From Pseudomonas sp. St316 (GTDB taxonomy: Bacteria > Pseudomonadota > Gammaproteobacteria > Pseudomonadales > Pseudomonadaceae): a stretch of 64,000 bases of DNA. A program made the translations under genes and the position numbers. The notes beneath the pieces were generated by a model. It was given only the letters and a program-made list of their open reading frames with translations. It had not been told where the DNA came from and ran no database searches. Below, piece by piece: positions 43,977 to 53,322 of the stretch. Location: assembly GCF_018325905.1 (NCBI RefSeq), contig NZ_AP021901.1, positions 2,542,001 to 2,606,000 of the forward strand. The letters run 5' to 3'. Each line of letters opens with the position of its first letter. Within the stretch, counting starts at the first letter, position 1.

Positions 43977-46000
43977 GCCAGGGCCCGCCCGGCCCGTCGC
44001 GAGCGCCAGACATGTTGGAAGATCAGCAGCCCACCTAACACGAAGCCGATCTCATCGGTCAGGGGCAGTGCAACCACCAGCAACGCGCCGGCGGCAAAGC
44101 ACAGCAGGCGTTCCCAAACCGGCATTTTCCGTTGCAGGTAACCGGTGGATGCCATCCCCCAGAGCCCGACAGCCAGCAACGTCTTGATCAGCATGTACGC
44201 CGTCATCCATAGGTTGTCGCCCTGGAGCATCAGCGCCGGGTTATAGACGGTCATGAACGGGATGATGAAGCCGGCGAGGGCAATGCGCACCGCCCAGAAG
44301 CTGATCTTCAGGCCACTTTCCCGGGCAATGGGCGCGGCGGCGAAACAGGCCAGCGCCACTGGAGGCGTAAGGTCGGCCAGAATGCCGAAATAGAACACGA
44401 ACATGTGCGACACGATCAGCGGCACGCCCAGTTCCAGCAGGGCCGGGGCGGCGATCGAGCTGGTGATGATGTAGTTGGGAATGGTCGGGATGCCCATGCC
44501 CAGCACCAGGCAGGTGAGCATGGTGAGGATCAGCGACAGCAGCAGGTTGTCCCTGCCGATGGCGAGGATGTAGCCGGCAAAAGTGGAAGCCACGCCGGTC
44601 AACGAAACCACCGCGATGATGCTGCCCACCAAGGCGCAGGCGATCCCCACTGGAACGGCATGACGCGCGCCATCTACCAACGCATGCAGGCAGATGACGA
44701 GGGTTTCCCGTGTGCCTTGCATGAACCAGCAGGCCACCACCAACACCCCGACCACGGCAAAGACGACTCCGATGCCCAACCGGAAAAACCCCACGCAGAG
44801 CAGCCCCAAGGCGATCCAGAAGGCACAGCGCAACGCGTAGCTCGAGACCTTGAGAATGATCGCCGAACCAAGAATCACGATGGCCGTCAACGCCAGGCCG
44901 ACCATGCCGGAAAACAGCGGTGTACGCCCGGAGAACAGCAGGTAGACCAACACCCCAAGGGGGATCAGCAGATACCAGCTTTGCTTGACCGCGCCCCAGG
45001 CGCTGGGGCATTGGTCCTTGGGCAGGCCCTTGAGATCGGAGCGCTTGGCCTCCAGGTGAACCATCCAGAACACTGAGGCGAAGTACAGGCAGGCGGGGAT
45101 CAGCGCCGCCTTGGCGATTTCAACGAACGGCACATTGATGGTTTCGGCCATGATGAAGGCCACGGCGCCCATCACCGGCGGCATGATCTGGCTGCCCATG
45201 CTGGAGGTGGCTTCCACACCGCCGGCAAACGCCGCCTTGTAGCCGAAGCGCTTCATCAGCGGGATAGTGAATTGCCCGGTGGTGACCACGTTGGCGATGC
45301 CCGAGCCGGTGATGGTGCCCATCAACGCCGATGACACCACCGACACCTTGGCCGGCCCACCCAGCTTGTGGCCGAACAGGCCCATGGCGAAGTCGGTGAA
45401 CAGCTTGATCATGCCGGCCTTTTCCAGGAAGGCGCCGAACAGGATGAACAGGAAGATATACGTGGCCGACACGTAGGTTGGCGTGCCGTACAGCCCTTCG
45501 GTGCCGAACGACAGTTGGTTGATGATTTGATCGACGCCATAACCGCGATGGGCCAGGTCGCCGGGCAAATATTCACCGAACAGGCCATAGGCCAGGAACA
45601 GGCCGCAAATGATTGGCAGGGCGATGCCCATCACCCGCCGCGCGGCTTCGAAGACCAGCACGATCAGGACCACACCGACGATCATGTCGGCGGTGGTCAG
45701 GTCGCCAGAACGCTGGATCAGGTCGGCTTCGAAGACCCATTGATAAAGGGCCGTCGCCACGGCCCCCAGGCTCAATACCCAAGCCAACGGTTGCAAGGGG
45801 CGTTGCTTGCCATAGGCCGGGTAGCTGAGAAACACCACCCACAGCAGGAAGCCGACATGCACCGCCCGCAGCACGATGCTGGAGACCGGAGAAAACGCGG
45901 CGGTGACGATCTGAAACACGGAAAACAGCAAGGCCACGTAGAACAATGTCTTGGGCCAGTTTCGCGGGTCCGTGGCGATGCCGTGCTGGTCTTCACTCAT
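43973..46000 (-). CDS. TRAP transporter fused permease (4TM/12TM, DctQM type)
   Basis: 675 residues, about 16 or more hydrophobic segments. The small DctQ-like part (about 1-150) is fused to the large DctM-like part, which includes GSGIANVVTTGQFTIPLMKRFGY and GMGIPTIPNYI. It imports solutes driven by ion gradients. It works with the TAXI binding protein 79 bases upstream and the DUF1850 protein downstream. Substrate not determined. Confidence 0.93.
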   Translation of the reverse strand: MSEDQHGIATDPRNWPKTLFYVALLFSVFQIVTAAFSPVSSIVLRAVHVGFLLWVVFLSYPAYGKQRPLQPLAWVLSLGAVATALYQWVFEADLIQRSGDLTTADMIVGVVLIVLVFEAARRVMGIALPIICGLFLAYGLFGEYLPGDLAHRGYGVDQIINQLSFGTEGLYGTPTYVSATYIFLFILFGAFLEKAGMIKLFTDFAMGLFGHKLGGPAKVSVVSSALMGTITGSGIANVVTTGQFTIPLMKRFGYKAAFAGGVEATSSMGSQIMPPVMGAVAFIMAETINVPFVEIAKAALIPACLYFASVFWMVHLEAKRSDLKGLPKDQCPSAWGAVKQSWYLLIPLGVLVYLLFSGRTPLFSGMVGLALTAIVILGSAIILKVSSYALRCAFWIALGLLCVGFFRLGIGVVFAVVGVLVVACWFMQGTRETLVICLHALVDGARHAVPVGIACALVGSIIAVVSLTGVASTFAGYILAIGRDNLLLSLILTMLTCLVLGMGIPTIPNYIITSSIAAPALLELGVPLIVSHMFVFYFGILADLTPPVALACFAAAPIARESGLKISFWAVRIALAGFIIPFMTVYNPALMLQGDNLWMTAYMLIKTLLAVGLWGMASTGYLQRKMPVWERLLCFAAGALLVVALPLTDEIGFVLGGLLIFQHVWRSRRAGRALA

Positions 46001-46079
46001 GAGGTGCCTGCCTTCTGTTCACATTCAAGGGGTGCAAATACGAGGTCAACGACGTCGAGCGCTGTTGACCTGCATCGGG

Positions 46080-47030
46080 CTACAGCGCCCCCACTTCCTT
46101 GTAGTAGCGCTCAGCACCGGGGTGGAGCGCGATCGGCAGGTTCTTCGCAGCGTTTTTCAGGTTGATGTCCTTGGCTGCGGCATGGGAGGTGCCCAGGCGA
46201 GTGAGGTTCTCGAACAGCAACTTGGTCATTTGGTAGGCGACCTCATCCGGGACATCCTCGCGGGTGACCAGGATGTTGGTGATGGCCACGGTCGGTACGG
46301 CTTCGGTTTGGCCGTCGTAGGTATTGGCCGGAATCATTGCTCCCTGGTACGCCGGGTTGCCGATTTTCTCCACCACATCGGTGGGGACCGATACGTAGTT
46401 CAGCGCCATGGTCGAGGCCAGGTCACGAATGGCTGCCATTCCAAGCCCCGAGGATTGAAGCGTGGCGTCCAGTTGGCGGTTCTTGATCAAGTCCACCGAT
46501 TCGGCGAATGGCAGGTACTGGACCTTCATGTCCTGGTAGGTCAGCCCCGCAGCCTTGAAGATCGCCCGGGCATTGAGTTCGGTGCCCGATTTCGCCGCGC
46601 CAACGGAAACGGTCTTGCCCTTGAGGTCCGCCAGGGTCTTGATGCCGGACTCCTGGCTGGCGACGATCTGGATGTAGTTGGGGTAGGCGCCGGCGATGGC
46701 GCGCAGCTTGGTCAATGGTGCCTTGAAGCCAGCGTCTTCCACGCCGTTCTTGGCGTCCGCCACCGAATCGCCCAAGGCCAGGGCCAGCTCCCCGCGTCCG
46801 GCTTGCAACAGATTCAGGTTTTCCACCGAGGCCTTGGTGGCCTGCACCGACGTCTTGGCGTCCTGGATGCCGGTGCTGTAGATCTGTGAAAGCCCGACCC
46901 CGATAGGGTAATAAACCCCGCTGGTGCCCCCGGTCAGGATATTGATGTACACCGGGGCTGCCTGGGCTGCGGTCGTCACTGCCAGGGCGGCTGCGGCGGC
47001 CAGGAGGGTGAAGCGCTTGTTGACTCGCAT
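46080..47030 (-). CDS. TAXI family TRAP transporter substrate-binding protein
   Basis: 316 residues with a Sec signal peptide (MRVNKRFTLLAAAAALAVTTAAQA). The mature protein has the TAXI family opening YINILTGGTSGVYYPIGVGLS, and YLPFAESVDLIKNRQLDATL in the middle. This periplasmic receptor for the TRAP permease downstream is the first gene of the three-gene operon. TAXI receptors for glutamate and C4-dicarboxylates are known; the ligand here is unknown. Confidence 0.94.
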   Translation of the reverse strand: MRVNKRFTLLAAAAALAVTTAAQAAPVYINILTGGTSGVYYPIGVGLSQIYSTGIQDAKTSVQATKASVENLNLLQAGRGELALALGDSVADAKNGVEDAGFKAPLTKLRAIAGAYPNYIQIVASQESGIKTLADLKGKTVSVGAAKSGTELNARAIFKAAGLTYQDMKVQYLPFAESVDLIKNRQLDATLQSSGLGMAAIRDLASTMALNYVSVPTDVVEKIGNPAYQGAMIPANTYDGQTEAVPTVAITNILVTREDVPDEVAYQMTKLLFENLTRLGTSHAAAKDINLKNAAKNLPIALHPGAERYYKEVGAL

Positions 47031-47122
47031 GGGAACTCTCCGTCTTGTTATGGCTTTATGCAGAGTTCTTCCACTGTAGTCGAAACATGGGTGATGGCGA
47101 GTAAAGCCGTGGTCAGGAGGTT

Positions 47123-47153
47123 TTGTGGCGAGGGGATAAATCCCCTCGCCACA
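47123..47153. repeat. Palindrome, family B
   Basis: TGTGGCGAGGGGATAAATCCCCTCGCCACA between the TAXI gene promoter region and the LacI-type gene. Confidence 0.88.
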
Positions 47154-47162
47154 GGTGCCTTG

Positions 47163-48161
47163 TTATGCCAGGGGAGCGGTACTGCCACGCACCGTCAGCT
47201 CGAACGGCAACACCACATGCCGTTCGGCAATCGGCTGCTTCTCGATCACGGCGATCAGCATCTCCACCGCTTTTTGCCCAAATATTTCGGCAGGCTGGGA
47301 AATGGTGGTTAGGGGCGGGTCGCAGTAGGCGGCGAACGGGATGTCGTCAAACCCCACCAGGGAAATATCCTCCGGCACTCGCAGGCCCATTTGCTTGATG
47401 CGCCTGAGCGCACCGATGGCCATCTCGTCGTTTTCACAAAACAGCGCGCTGGGGCGGTCGGCCCGTTCCAGCATCGCGCCAGCGCCGTCATCGCCGGCCT
47501 TCAAGGTGAAGTCGCCATGACAGATCAGGCTGGGGTCGACGGCGATGCCGGCCTGGTGCAGGGCATCCTGATAGCCAGCTACACGGTCGAGGGTCAGGGG
47601 ACTGCTGCGCGGTCCCTTGATGATGCCGATGCGGCGGTGGCCGAGGCCGATCAGGTGCTCGGTCATGGCTTTGGCGGCGGCCCGGTTGTCGAGGCTGATG
47701 GTCGGGTAGGGCGCATGCTTGACCACTTCGCAGGCGTTGACCAGCGGCAGGCTTTCGGCACCTGTGGGCATCGATTCGAAAGGATCGCTGGCGCGCAGCT
47801 GGATCACCCCGTCGGCCTGGTGGGCGTAGACCAGGGCGGCGAATTCCCGCTCGATCTGCGCCCGGCCCTGGGTGTCGCACAGCAGCAATCGATAGCCCGC
47901 TGCCTGCGCAGCCTGCTGCGCCCCACTGATGACCCGGGCGAAAAACGTGTTGGCGATGGTTGGCACCAGGATCACCAGGTTGCCGGTGCGGCGGGAGCGA
48001 AATTGCACCGCCATCAGGTTGGGCCGATAGCCGGCCTGTTCCACCGCCGCGTTGACCTTGTCCCGCGTCTGGGGGAGCACCCGTTCGGGCGATTTCAGCG
48101 TTCTGGACACCGTGGCCACCGAAACACCGGCCAGCCGGGCCACTTCACGAATGTTGGACAA
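47163..48161 (-). CDS. LacI family transcriptional regulator
   Basis: 332 residues from a TTG start at 48161, with GAGG 5 bases upstream; an in-frame GTG at 48167 lies within that site, and an ATG at 48221 would add an unlikely tail. The N-terminal HTH and hinge helix are classical (NIREVARLAGVSVATVSRTLKSPERVLPQTRDKVNAAVEQAGYRPN). A periplasmic-binding-protein-like sugar-sensing domain follows. It is divergent from the dehydrogenase/isomerase operon, whose control region holds a perfect LacI-type operator. It very likely represses that operon until a sugar-like inducer binds. Confidence 0.92.
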   Translation of the reverse strand: MSNIREVARLAGVSVATVSRTLKSPERVLPQTRDKVNAAVEQAGYRPNLMAVQFRSRRTGNLVILVPTIANTFFARVISGAQQAAQAAGYRLLLCDTQGRAQIEREFAALVYAHQADGVIQLRASDPFESMPTGAESLPLVNACEVVKHAPYPTISLDNRAAAKAMTEHLIGLGHRRIGIIKGPRSSPLTLDRVAGYQDALHQAGIAVDPSLICHGDFTLKAGDDGAGAMLERADRPSALFCENDEMAIGALRRIKQMGLRVPEDISLVGFDDIPFAAYCDPPLTTISQPAEIFGQKAVEMLIAVIEKQPIAERHVVLPFELTVRGSTAPLA

Positions 48162-48248
48162 AATCACCTCGGGGGGGCAGGGGCTACGGTGGGGGAGCTT
48201 ACCGCAGGTTGAGCGCCTCACACATGTTCATGCGTGACCTCATGGGGT

Positions 48249-48277
48249 TTGACACGCAGGCAAACTGAGCCTAGATT
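48249..48277 (+). promoter_or_regulatory. Sigma-70 promoter of the Gfo/isomerase operon
   Basis: TTGACA (48249-48254, perfect -35), 17 bases, then TAGATT (48272-48277, -10 with 4 of 6 matches). The predicted start point near 48284 is at the left edge of the operator. Confidence 0.7.
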
Positions 48278-48284
48278 TCCGCCA

Positions 48285-48304
48285 TGATGTAACCGGTTAC
48301 ATCA
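48285..48304. promoter_or_regulatory. LacI-type operator
   Basis: Perfect 20-bp palindrome TGATGTAACCGGTTACATCA with the central CG typical of LacI/GalR operators. It is placed just after the promoter and 25 bases before the first gene, and is the likely site of the divergent LacI-family repressor. Confidence 0.8.
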
Positions 48305-48329
48305 CCATCCAGACAGGAAGGCAATCGCG

Positions 48330-49505
48330 ATGAATCCTGTAGCACCGAAAATAAGAATGGGCTTCGTCGGCGGTGGAGAGGGCGCTTTCATCGGCCAGGC
48401 CCACCGTCAGGCCGCGGGCCTGGACGGCGGTTACGAACTGGTGTGCGGCGCGTTCAGCCGCGACCCTCACAACACTCGGCAGACCGGGGCGGCCCTGGGC
48501 CTGGCTGCGTCCCGTTGCTACCACGACTGGCAGCACATGCTCGACACCGAAGCGCTGCTGCCGCTTGATCAGCGCATGGAACTGCTGGTGATCGTCACGC
48601 CCAATCACCTCCATGCACCCATTGCCAGCCAGGCCTTGAAAGCCGGTTTCCACGTGTTCAGCGAGAAACCCGCCGCGCTGGACCTCAACGAGTTGCTGGC
48701 CCTCAGGGACGTGCTGCAAGGCAGCCGTTGCCTCTACGGCCTGGCCCACACCTACCTGGGCTATCCCATGGTATGGCAGGCCCGGGAGATGGTGCGCTCG
48801 GGCGTGATCGGCCAGGTGCGCAAAGTGCTGGTCGAGTACCCCCAAGGCTGGCTCAGCCAGGATGTCGCGGCCCAAGGCAACAAACAGGCCGAGTGGCGCG
48901 ACGACCCCTTGCAGTCCGGCCTGGGCGGTTGCATCGGCGATATTGGCACCCATGCGTTTTCCCTGGCCGAGTTCGTCGCGGACCAACCCATCCAGCAGCT
49001 ATGCGCCGCATTGGGCACGCATGTCCCGGGGCGGCAATTGGATGATGACGTTGCGATGCTGTTCAAGATGGCGGGCGGCGCCAGTGGTGCGTTGATCGCA
49101 AGCCAGGTCTGCACCGGCGAAGAGAACCCGTTGAAGATTCGCGTCTACGGCGACAAGGGCGCTTTGGAGTGGCGCCAGGAAGAACCGGCGAGCCTGATCC
49201 ATCGCGCCTTTGACCAGCCCCTGCGCATTTTGCGTAGCGGTGTCGGCCAGCCGTGGCTGTGCGCGGCGGCCACCCGGCGCATGCGCCTGCCGGCCGGGCA
49301 TCCCGAGGGCTACCTGGAAGCCATGGCCAACCTCTACGGCGATTTCGCCCACGCCATTCGCAGCCATGGCGAAGGCCCTGACGCCCCAGGCGTTCCTGGC
49401 ATCGAGACCGGCTTGCGGGGCATGGCGTTCATCGAGGCCGCCATCCTCAACCACCGTGGCGACGCGAAATGGACCACCGTGCAAACCGGAGCATCCCTAT
49501 TGTGA
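48330..49505 (+). CDS. Gfo/Idh/MocA family oxidoreductase
   Basis: 391 residues. The N-terminal Rossmann fold has GFVGGGEGAFIGQAHRQAAG near residues 11-30. The family catalytic motif is EKP (GFHVFSEKPAALDLNEL), and the following block LGGCIGDIGTHAFSLAEFV carries the conserved His. It probably oxidises a sugar or cyclitol hydroxyl with NAD(P). First gene of the operon behind the LacI operator. The GTGA overlap with the next gene shows translational coupling. Confidence 0.93.
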   Translation: MNPVAPKIRMGFVGGGEGAFIGQAHRQAAGLDGGYELVCGAFSRDPHNTRQTGAALGLAASRCYHDWQHMLDTEALLPLDQRMELLVIVTPNHLHAPIASQALKAGFHVFSEKPAALDLNELLALRDVLQGSRCLYGLAHTYLGYPMVWQAREMVRSGVIGQVRKVLVEYPQGWLSQDVAAQGNKQAEWRDDPLQSGLGGCIGDIGTHAFSLAEFVADQPIQQLCAALGTHVPGRQLDDDVAMLFKMAGGASGALIASQVCTGEENPLKIRVYGDKGALEWRQEEPASLIHRAFDQPLRILRSGVGQPWLCAAATRRMRLPAGHPEGYLEAMANLYGDFAHAIRSHGEGPDAPGVPGIETGLRGMAFIEAAILNHRGDAKWTTVQTGASLL

Positions 49506-50581
49506 ATACCCCCGACCAAACACCGAGCGGCCTGCGCGGCCCAGGCATTTTCCTGGCGCAGTTCATGTCCGCCGAAGCCCCGTTCGACACCTTGGCCAAC
49601 ATCGCCCGGTGGGCTGCTTCACAAGGCTACAAAGCCATTCAACTGCCGACATCGGGCACCCAATACATCGACTTGGCCCGGGCCGCCGAGAGCCAGGATT
49701 ATTGCGATGAACTCAAGGCCACCTGTGCCCAGGCTGGCGTTGAGATCAGCGAGTTATCGACGCACCTGCAAGGCCAGTTGGTGGCGGTGCACCCGGCGTT
49801 CGACGCGCTGTTCGACGACTTCGCCCCAGCCCATCTGCGCGGCCAGCCCCAGGCGCGGACCGAGTGGGCGATCGAGCAACTCAAGCTGGCTGCCCGCGCC
49901 AGCCAGCGGTTGGGGCTCAAGGCCCATGCGACGTTTTCCGGCGCGCTGCTGTGGCCGTATCTCTACCCCTGGCCCCAGCGCCCGGCGGGCCTGGTGGAGC
50001 AAGGTTTCGCCGAACTGGCCCGACGCTGGTTGCCGATTCTCGACTGCTTCGACGCGGCCGGCGTGGACCTGTGCTACGAAATCCACCCCGGTGAAGACCT
50101 CCACGACGGCGCCTCGTTCGAGCGCTTCCTGCAGGCGGTCGATCACCACCCACGGGCGGCGATCCTCTACGACCCCAGCCATTTGCTGCTGCAACAGATG
50201 GACTACCTGGGTTTCATCGACCGCTACCACGCGCGCATCCGCATGTTCCACGTCAAGGACGCCGAGTTCCGTCCCGATGCCCGCTCCGGTGTGTACGGCG
50301 GCTACCAGGGCTGGGTCGATCGCCCCGGGCGGTTCCGCTCGCTGGGGGATGGGCAGATCGATTTCAAATCGATCTTCAGCAAGCTGACCCAATACGATTT
50401 CAGCGGTTGGGCGGTTCTGGAATGGGAATGTTGCTTGAAGGATTCGCAACAGGGCGCCGCAGAAGGGGCGGCGTTCATCCAGCGACACATGATCAGCAAG
50501 ACCGGCAAGGCGTTCGACGATTTCGCCAGCGTGACGGCGGATGAGGTTTCCAATCGGCGGTTGCTGGGGTTGTTGAGGTAA
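49502..50581 (+). CDS. Sugar phosphate isomerase/epimerase family protein (TIM barrel)
   Basis: 359 residues from the GTG at 49502, which overlaps the previous stop. An AP-endonuclease-2-like TIM barrel with metal-ligand blocks: LCYEIHPGEDLHDGASFERFL (Glu), AAILYDPSHLLLQQMDY (Asp, His), RIRMFHVKDAEF (His, Lys, Asp), and WAVLEWECCLKD (Glu). Such enzymes isomerise, epimerise or dehydrate keto-sugars, often paired with Gfo/Idh/MocA dehydrogenases as here. Substrate unknown. Confidence 0.92.
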   Translation: MNTPDQTPSGLRGPGIFLAQFMSAEAPFDTLANIARWAASQGYKAIQLPTSGTQYIDLARAAESQDYCDELKATCAQAGVEISELSTHLQGQLVAVHPAFDALFDDFAPAHLRGQPQARTEWAIEQLKLAARASQRLGLKAHATFSGALLWPYLYPWPQRPAGLVEQGFAELARRWLPILDCFDAAGVDLCYEIHPGEDLHDGASFERFLQAVDHHPRAAILYDPSHLLLQQMDYLGFIDRYHARIRMFHVKDAEFRPDARSGVYGGYQGWVDRPGRFRSLGDGQIDFKSIFSKLTQYDFSGWAVLEWECCLKDSQQGAAEGAAFIQRHMISKTGKAFDDFASVTADEVSNRRLLGLLR

Positions 50582-50618
50582 CCGGCCCAACCCAAAACGC
50601 TGTGGCGAGCAAACCCAT

Positions 50619-50709
50619 TGTGGGAGCAAGGCTCGCCCGCGATGAACGAAAACGCGGTTCAACGGTTAGACCGTGGCGCGGCCATCGCGGGCAAGCCTTG
50701 CTCCCACAG
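50619..50709. repeat. REP pair, variant of family A
   Basis: TGTGGGAGCAAGGCTCGCCCGCGATG and the complementary CATCGCGGGCAAGCCTTGCTCCCACA, facing each other between the isomerase and transporter genes. Confidence 0.85.
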
Positions 50710-50785
50710 TGGAGGTCAATCCCTTTGCCACAAAAGCGATGCGTTTTTTCTTTTTCACAAGAACAACAATAAAACGGTGACTGTC

Positions 50786-52018
50786 ATGACCACGATGAAC
50801 GCACGCCTGAGCGTGATGATGTTCCTGCAGTTCTTTATCTGGGGTGGCTGGTTCGTCACCCTCGGCACTTTTCTGTCCAGCACCCTGGGCGCCAGTGGCG
50901 GGCAGATCGGCATGGCGTTTTCCACGCAGTCGTGGGGCGCGATCATTGCGCCGTTCGTCATCGGCCTGATCGCTGACCGCTACTTCAACGCCGAACGCAT
51001 CCTCGCGGTGCTGCACCTGCTCGGCGCGGTGTTGCTGTATCAGCTGTATTCGGCGGCGGATTTCAGCGTGTTCTACCCGTATGTGCTGGTGTACATGGTG
51101 GTCTATATGCCGACGCTGGCCCTGGTCAATTCCGTGGCGTTCCGGCAGATGCGCGATCCGGCGCTGGAGTTCTCGCGCATCCGGGTGTGGGGCACCGTTG
51201 GCTGGATCGTCGCCGGCGTGGTGATCAGCTTCGTATTCGCCTGGGATTCGCGTGAAGCGATCTCGGCAGGCGGCTTGCGCAATACGTTCCTGATGGCGGC
51301 CGTTGCTTCCCTGGTGCTGGGGCTCTACAGCTTCACGCTGCCGGCCACGGCGCCGCTCAAGGAACAGGCGAGCGCGGGTGGCGTCAAGCAATTGCTGGGG
51401 CTGGACGCGTTGGGGCTGTTGAATGATCGCAGCTACCTGGTGTTCTTCATCGCCTCGATCCTGATTTGCATTCCCTTGGCCTTTTATTACCAGAATGCCA
51501 ACCCGTTCCTGGCCGAAACCGGCATGACCAACCCGACCGCGAAGATGGCCATCGGGCAAGTCTCGGAAGTGTTGTTCATGCTGCTGTTGCCGCTGTTCAT
51601 CCAGCGCTTCGGCATCAAGCTGGCGCTGCTGGTGGGCATGTTGGCGTGGGCGCTGCGCTACCTGTTGTTCGCCTACGGCAATAACGGTGACCTGGCGTTC
51701 ATGCTGTTCACCGGTATTGCCCTGCACGGCATCTGCTACGACTTCTTTTTTGTCTCGGGGCAGATCTACACCGACGCCAAGGCACCGGAGCGCTTTCGCA
51801 GTTCGGCCCAGGGCCTGATTACTCTGGCGACCTATGGTGTGGGGATGCTGATTGGCTTCTGGGTGGCGGGGCAGGTGACCGATCGCTTTGTCGTGGCTGG
51901 CGGTCATGACTGGCAGAGCATCTGGCTGTTCCCGGCCGGTTTCGCGCTGCTGGTGTTCGTCTGCTTCCTGTTTACCTTCCGCGGCCAGCAGGCGCTCGCC
52001 GCGCCGTCAAAGGCCTGA
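50786..52018 (+). CDS. MFS permease, nucleoside:H+ symporter-like
   Basis: 410 residues from the ATG at 50786 (MTTMNARLSVMMFLQFFIWGGWFVTLGTF); the upstream open frame runs through a REP. Twelve hydrophobic segments; the N-terminal sequence resembles the NupG/XapB family. It follows the dehydrogenase and isomerase by about 200 bases and probably imports the substrate of that pathway, which need not be a nucleoside. Confidence 0.88.
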   Translation: MTTMNARLSVMMFLQFFIWGGWFVTLGTFLSSTLGASGGQIGMAFSTQSWGAIIAPFVIGLIADRYFNAERILAVLHLLGAVLLYQLYSAADFSVFYPYVLVYMVVYMPTLALVNSVAFRQMRDPALEFSRIRVWGTVGWIVAGVVISFVFAWDSREAISAGGLRNTFLMAAVASLVLGLYSFTLPATAPLKEQASAGGVKQLLGLDALGLLNDRSYLVFFIASILICIPLAFYYQNANPFLAETGMTNPTAKMAIGQVSEVLFMLLLPLFIQRFGIKLALLVGMLAWALRYLLFAYGNNGDLAFMLFTGIALHGICYDFFFVSGQIYTDAKAPERFRSSAQGLITLATYGVGMLIGFWVAGQVTDRFVVAGGHDWQSIWLFPAGFALLVFVCFLFTFRGQQALAAPSKA

Positions 52019-52036
52019 AGCAGGGCTGGGCGTCAG

Positions 52037-52693
52037 TCATTTGTGGCTGACGTCCAGTTTGGTGTAGGTCACTTTCCCGCCTTCGTTGGAATAGCCGACG
52101 TTGTCCAGGGTGTAGACGCCGGCCTTGAAATAGAAGTTGTAGCCATACCAGGACGGGTCCAGTTTCACTGGCTTGCCAAGGTTATTGATCAGCACCGTCA
52201 GGCTGCCCTGTTTGTCCATCTGCAAGGAGTAGGTGAAGACCTTGTTCAGTGGCATGTTTGGCACGCTGAAGATCACCGGGCTCTTCAGGTCCTTGGGTTT
52301 GACTCGATACTCCACGTCAATGTTGCCGGTGCCCTTGGCGTAGCGGTACACCAGCTTCAACAAAGGCGCGGGGGCGTCCTTGGCGTGGATCTGTGCCACC
52401 ACCACACGACCCTCGGAAGGCACCTGGTTCACTGACAGCGTGCCCTTGAGGCTGTTGACGCCACTGTTGTAACGCCAGTTGCGCAACTGGCCGTCTTTCG
52501 AGGTTTCCCGTAGCTCAGAACGGGGGTATTCGCTTTTGCCCGTGTGAGAACCTGTCACCGGTGCCCAGAACACGATTTTGTCGCCCGTGTTGGTGAAGTA
52601 CGGGTTGCGCAGCGTTGGAACGGCCTTGGTCGCAACGGTCAGGGCCGGGGTTTGTATAGGCAGGGTGAGGTTCCAGACAGTCAGGTCGATCAT
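52037..52693 (-). CDS. Polysaccharide lyase family 7 protein (alginate lyase)
   Basis: 218 residues, a single PL7 jelly-roll domain. The family signatures are all present: YPRSELRET (RxELR), VAQIHAKD (QIH with catalytic His) and YFKAGVYTLD (YFKAGxY with catalytic Tyr; the usual N-Q after it is T-L here). No signal peptide is visible on MIDLTVWNLTLPIQTPA. It resembles the short PL7 protein of P. aeruginosa. It probably cleaves alginate by beta-elimination. It stands alone, convergent with the MFS gene. Confidence 0.9.
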   Translation of the reverse strand: MIDLTVWNLTLPIQTPALTVATKAVPTLRNPYFTNTGDKIVFWAPVTGSHTGKSEYPRSELRETSKDGQLRNWRYNSGVNSLKGTLSVNQVPSEGRVVVAQIHAKDAPAPLLKLVYRYAKGTGNIDVEYRVKPKDLKSPVIFSVPNMPLNKVFTYSLQMDKQGSLTVLINNLGKPVKLDPSWYGYNFYFKAGVYTLDNVGYSNEGGKVTYTKLDVSHK

Positions 52694-52940
52694 GGTTGTT
52701 AGCTCTGGCTGGCTGATGCTCGTAGGCGTTCAGCCGGGGTATGCGAGGGCCGTCCATGGCGCTGTTTTCAGCTTATCGACGGGGGAGGGTTCTGCTGGAG
52801 GCGCATCTGACGGATGGCTCTGCTTTGAGCCTCGCAGCCGGTTTCGCTGGCTGCGCAGGATAATGTCAATTTGACGCTGATCGGTTAGAGTACGCGCCGC
52901 CCGAGAGATGGATCCCGGGCGTTTTCTCATGGAGTATTCA

Positions 52941-53276
52941 ATGAATCACATCAGCAAAGTTGTCGCCTGCGCACTGTTTGGCCTGGCCCTGGCGGGTTGC
53001 ACCGGCACCCCGATGAAAACCCAGCAATACGACAGCAGCCAATACACCGTTGTCGGCCACAGCGAAGCAAAAGCCACCGGCCTGCTGCTGTTTGGCGTTA
53101 TCCCGATTCGCCAGAACAACCGTTTCGTGCGTGCCCAGGACGCAGCGATCAAGGCCAAGGGCGGCGACGCCATGATCAACACCCAAGTCCAGGAAAACTG
53201 GTTCTGGGCCTGGGTCCTGACCGGCTACACCACCTCGGTGTCCGGTGATGTGGTTAAGCTGAAAAGCGTTCAGTAA
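52941..53276 (+). CDS. Putative small lipoprotein
   Basis: 111 residues from the ATG at 52941 (MNHISKVVACALFGLALAGCTG), with GGAG 6 bases upstream. Lipobox LAGC, mature from Cys19. The mature part has a hydrophobic, Trp-rich stretch (ENWFWAWVLTGYTTSVSGD) and AIKAKGGDAMINTQVQ. No family assigned with confidence. Probably anchored in the outer membrane. Confidence 0.82.
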   Translation: MNHISKVVACALFGLALAGCTGTPMKTQQYDSSQYTVVGHSEAKATGLLLFGVIPIRQNNRFVRAQDAAIKAKGGDAMINTQVQENWFWAWVLTGYTTSVSGDVVKLKSVQ

Positions 53277-53322
53277 ACGTGCTTTAAGGTAGGTGAGCCA
53301 ATCTGTTTTGAAGGCGTTCACC

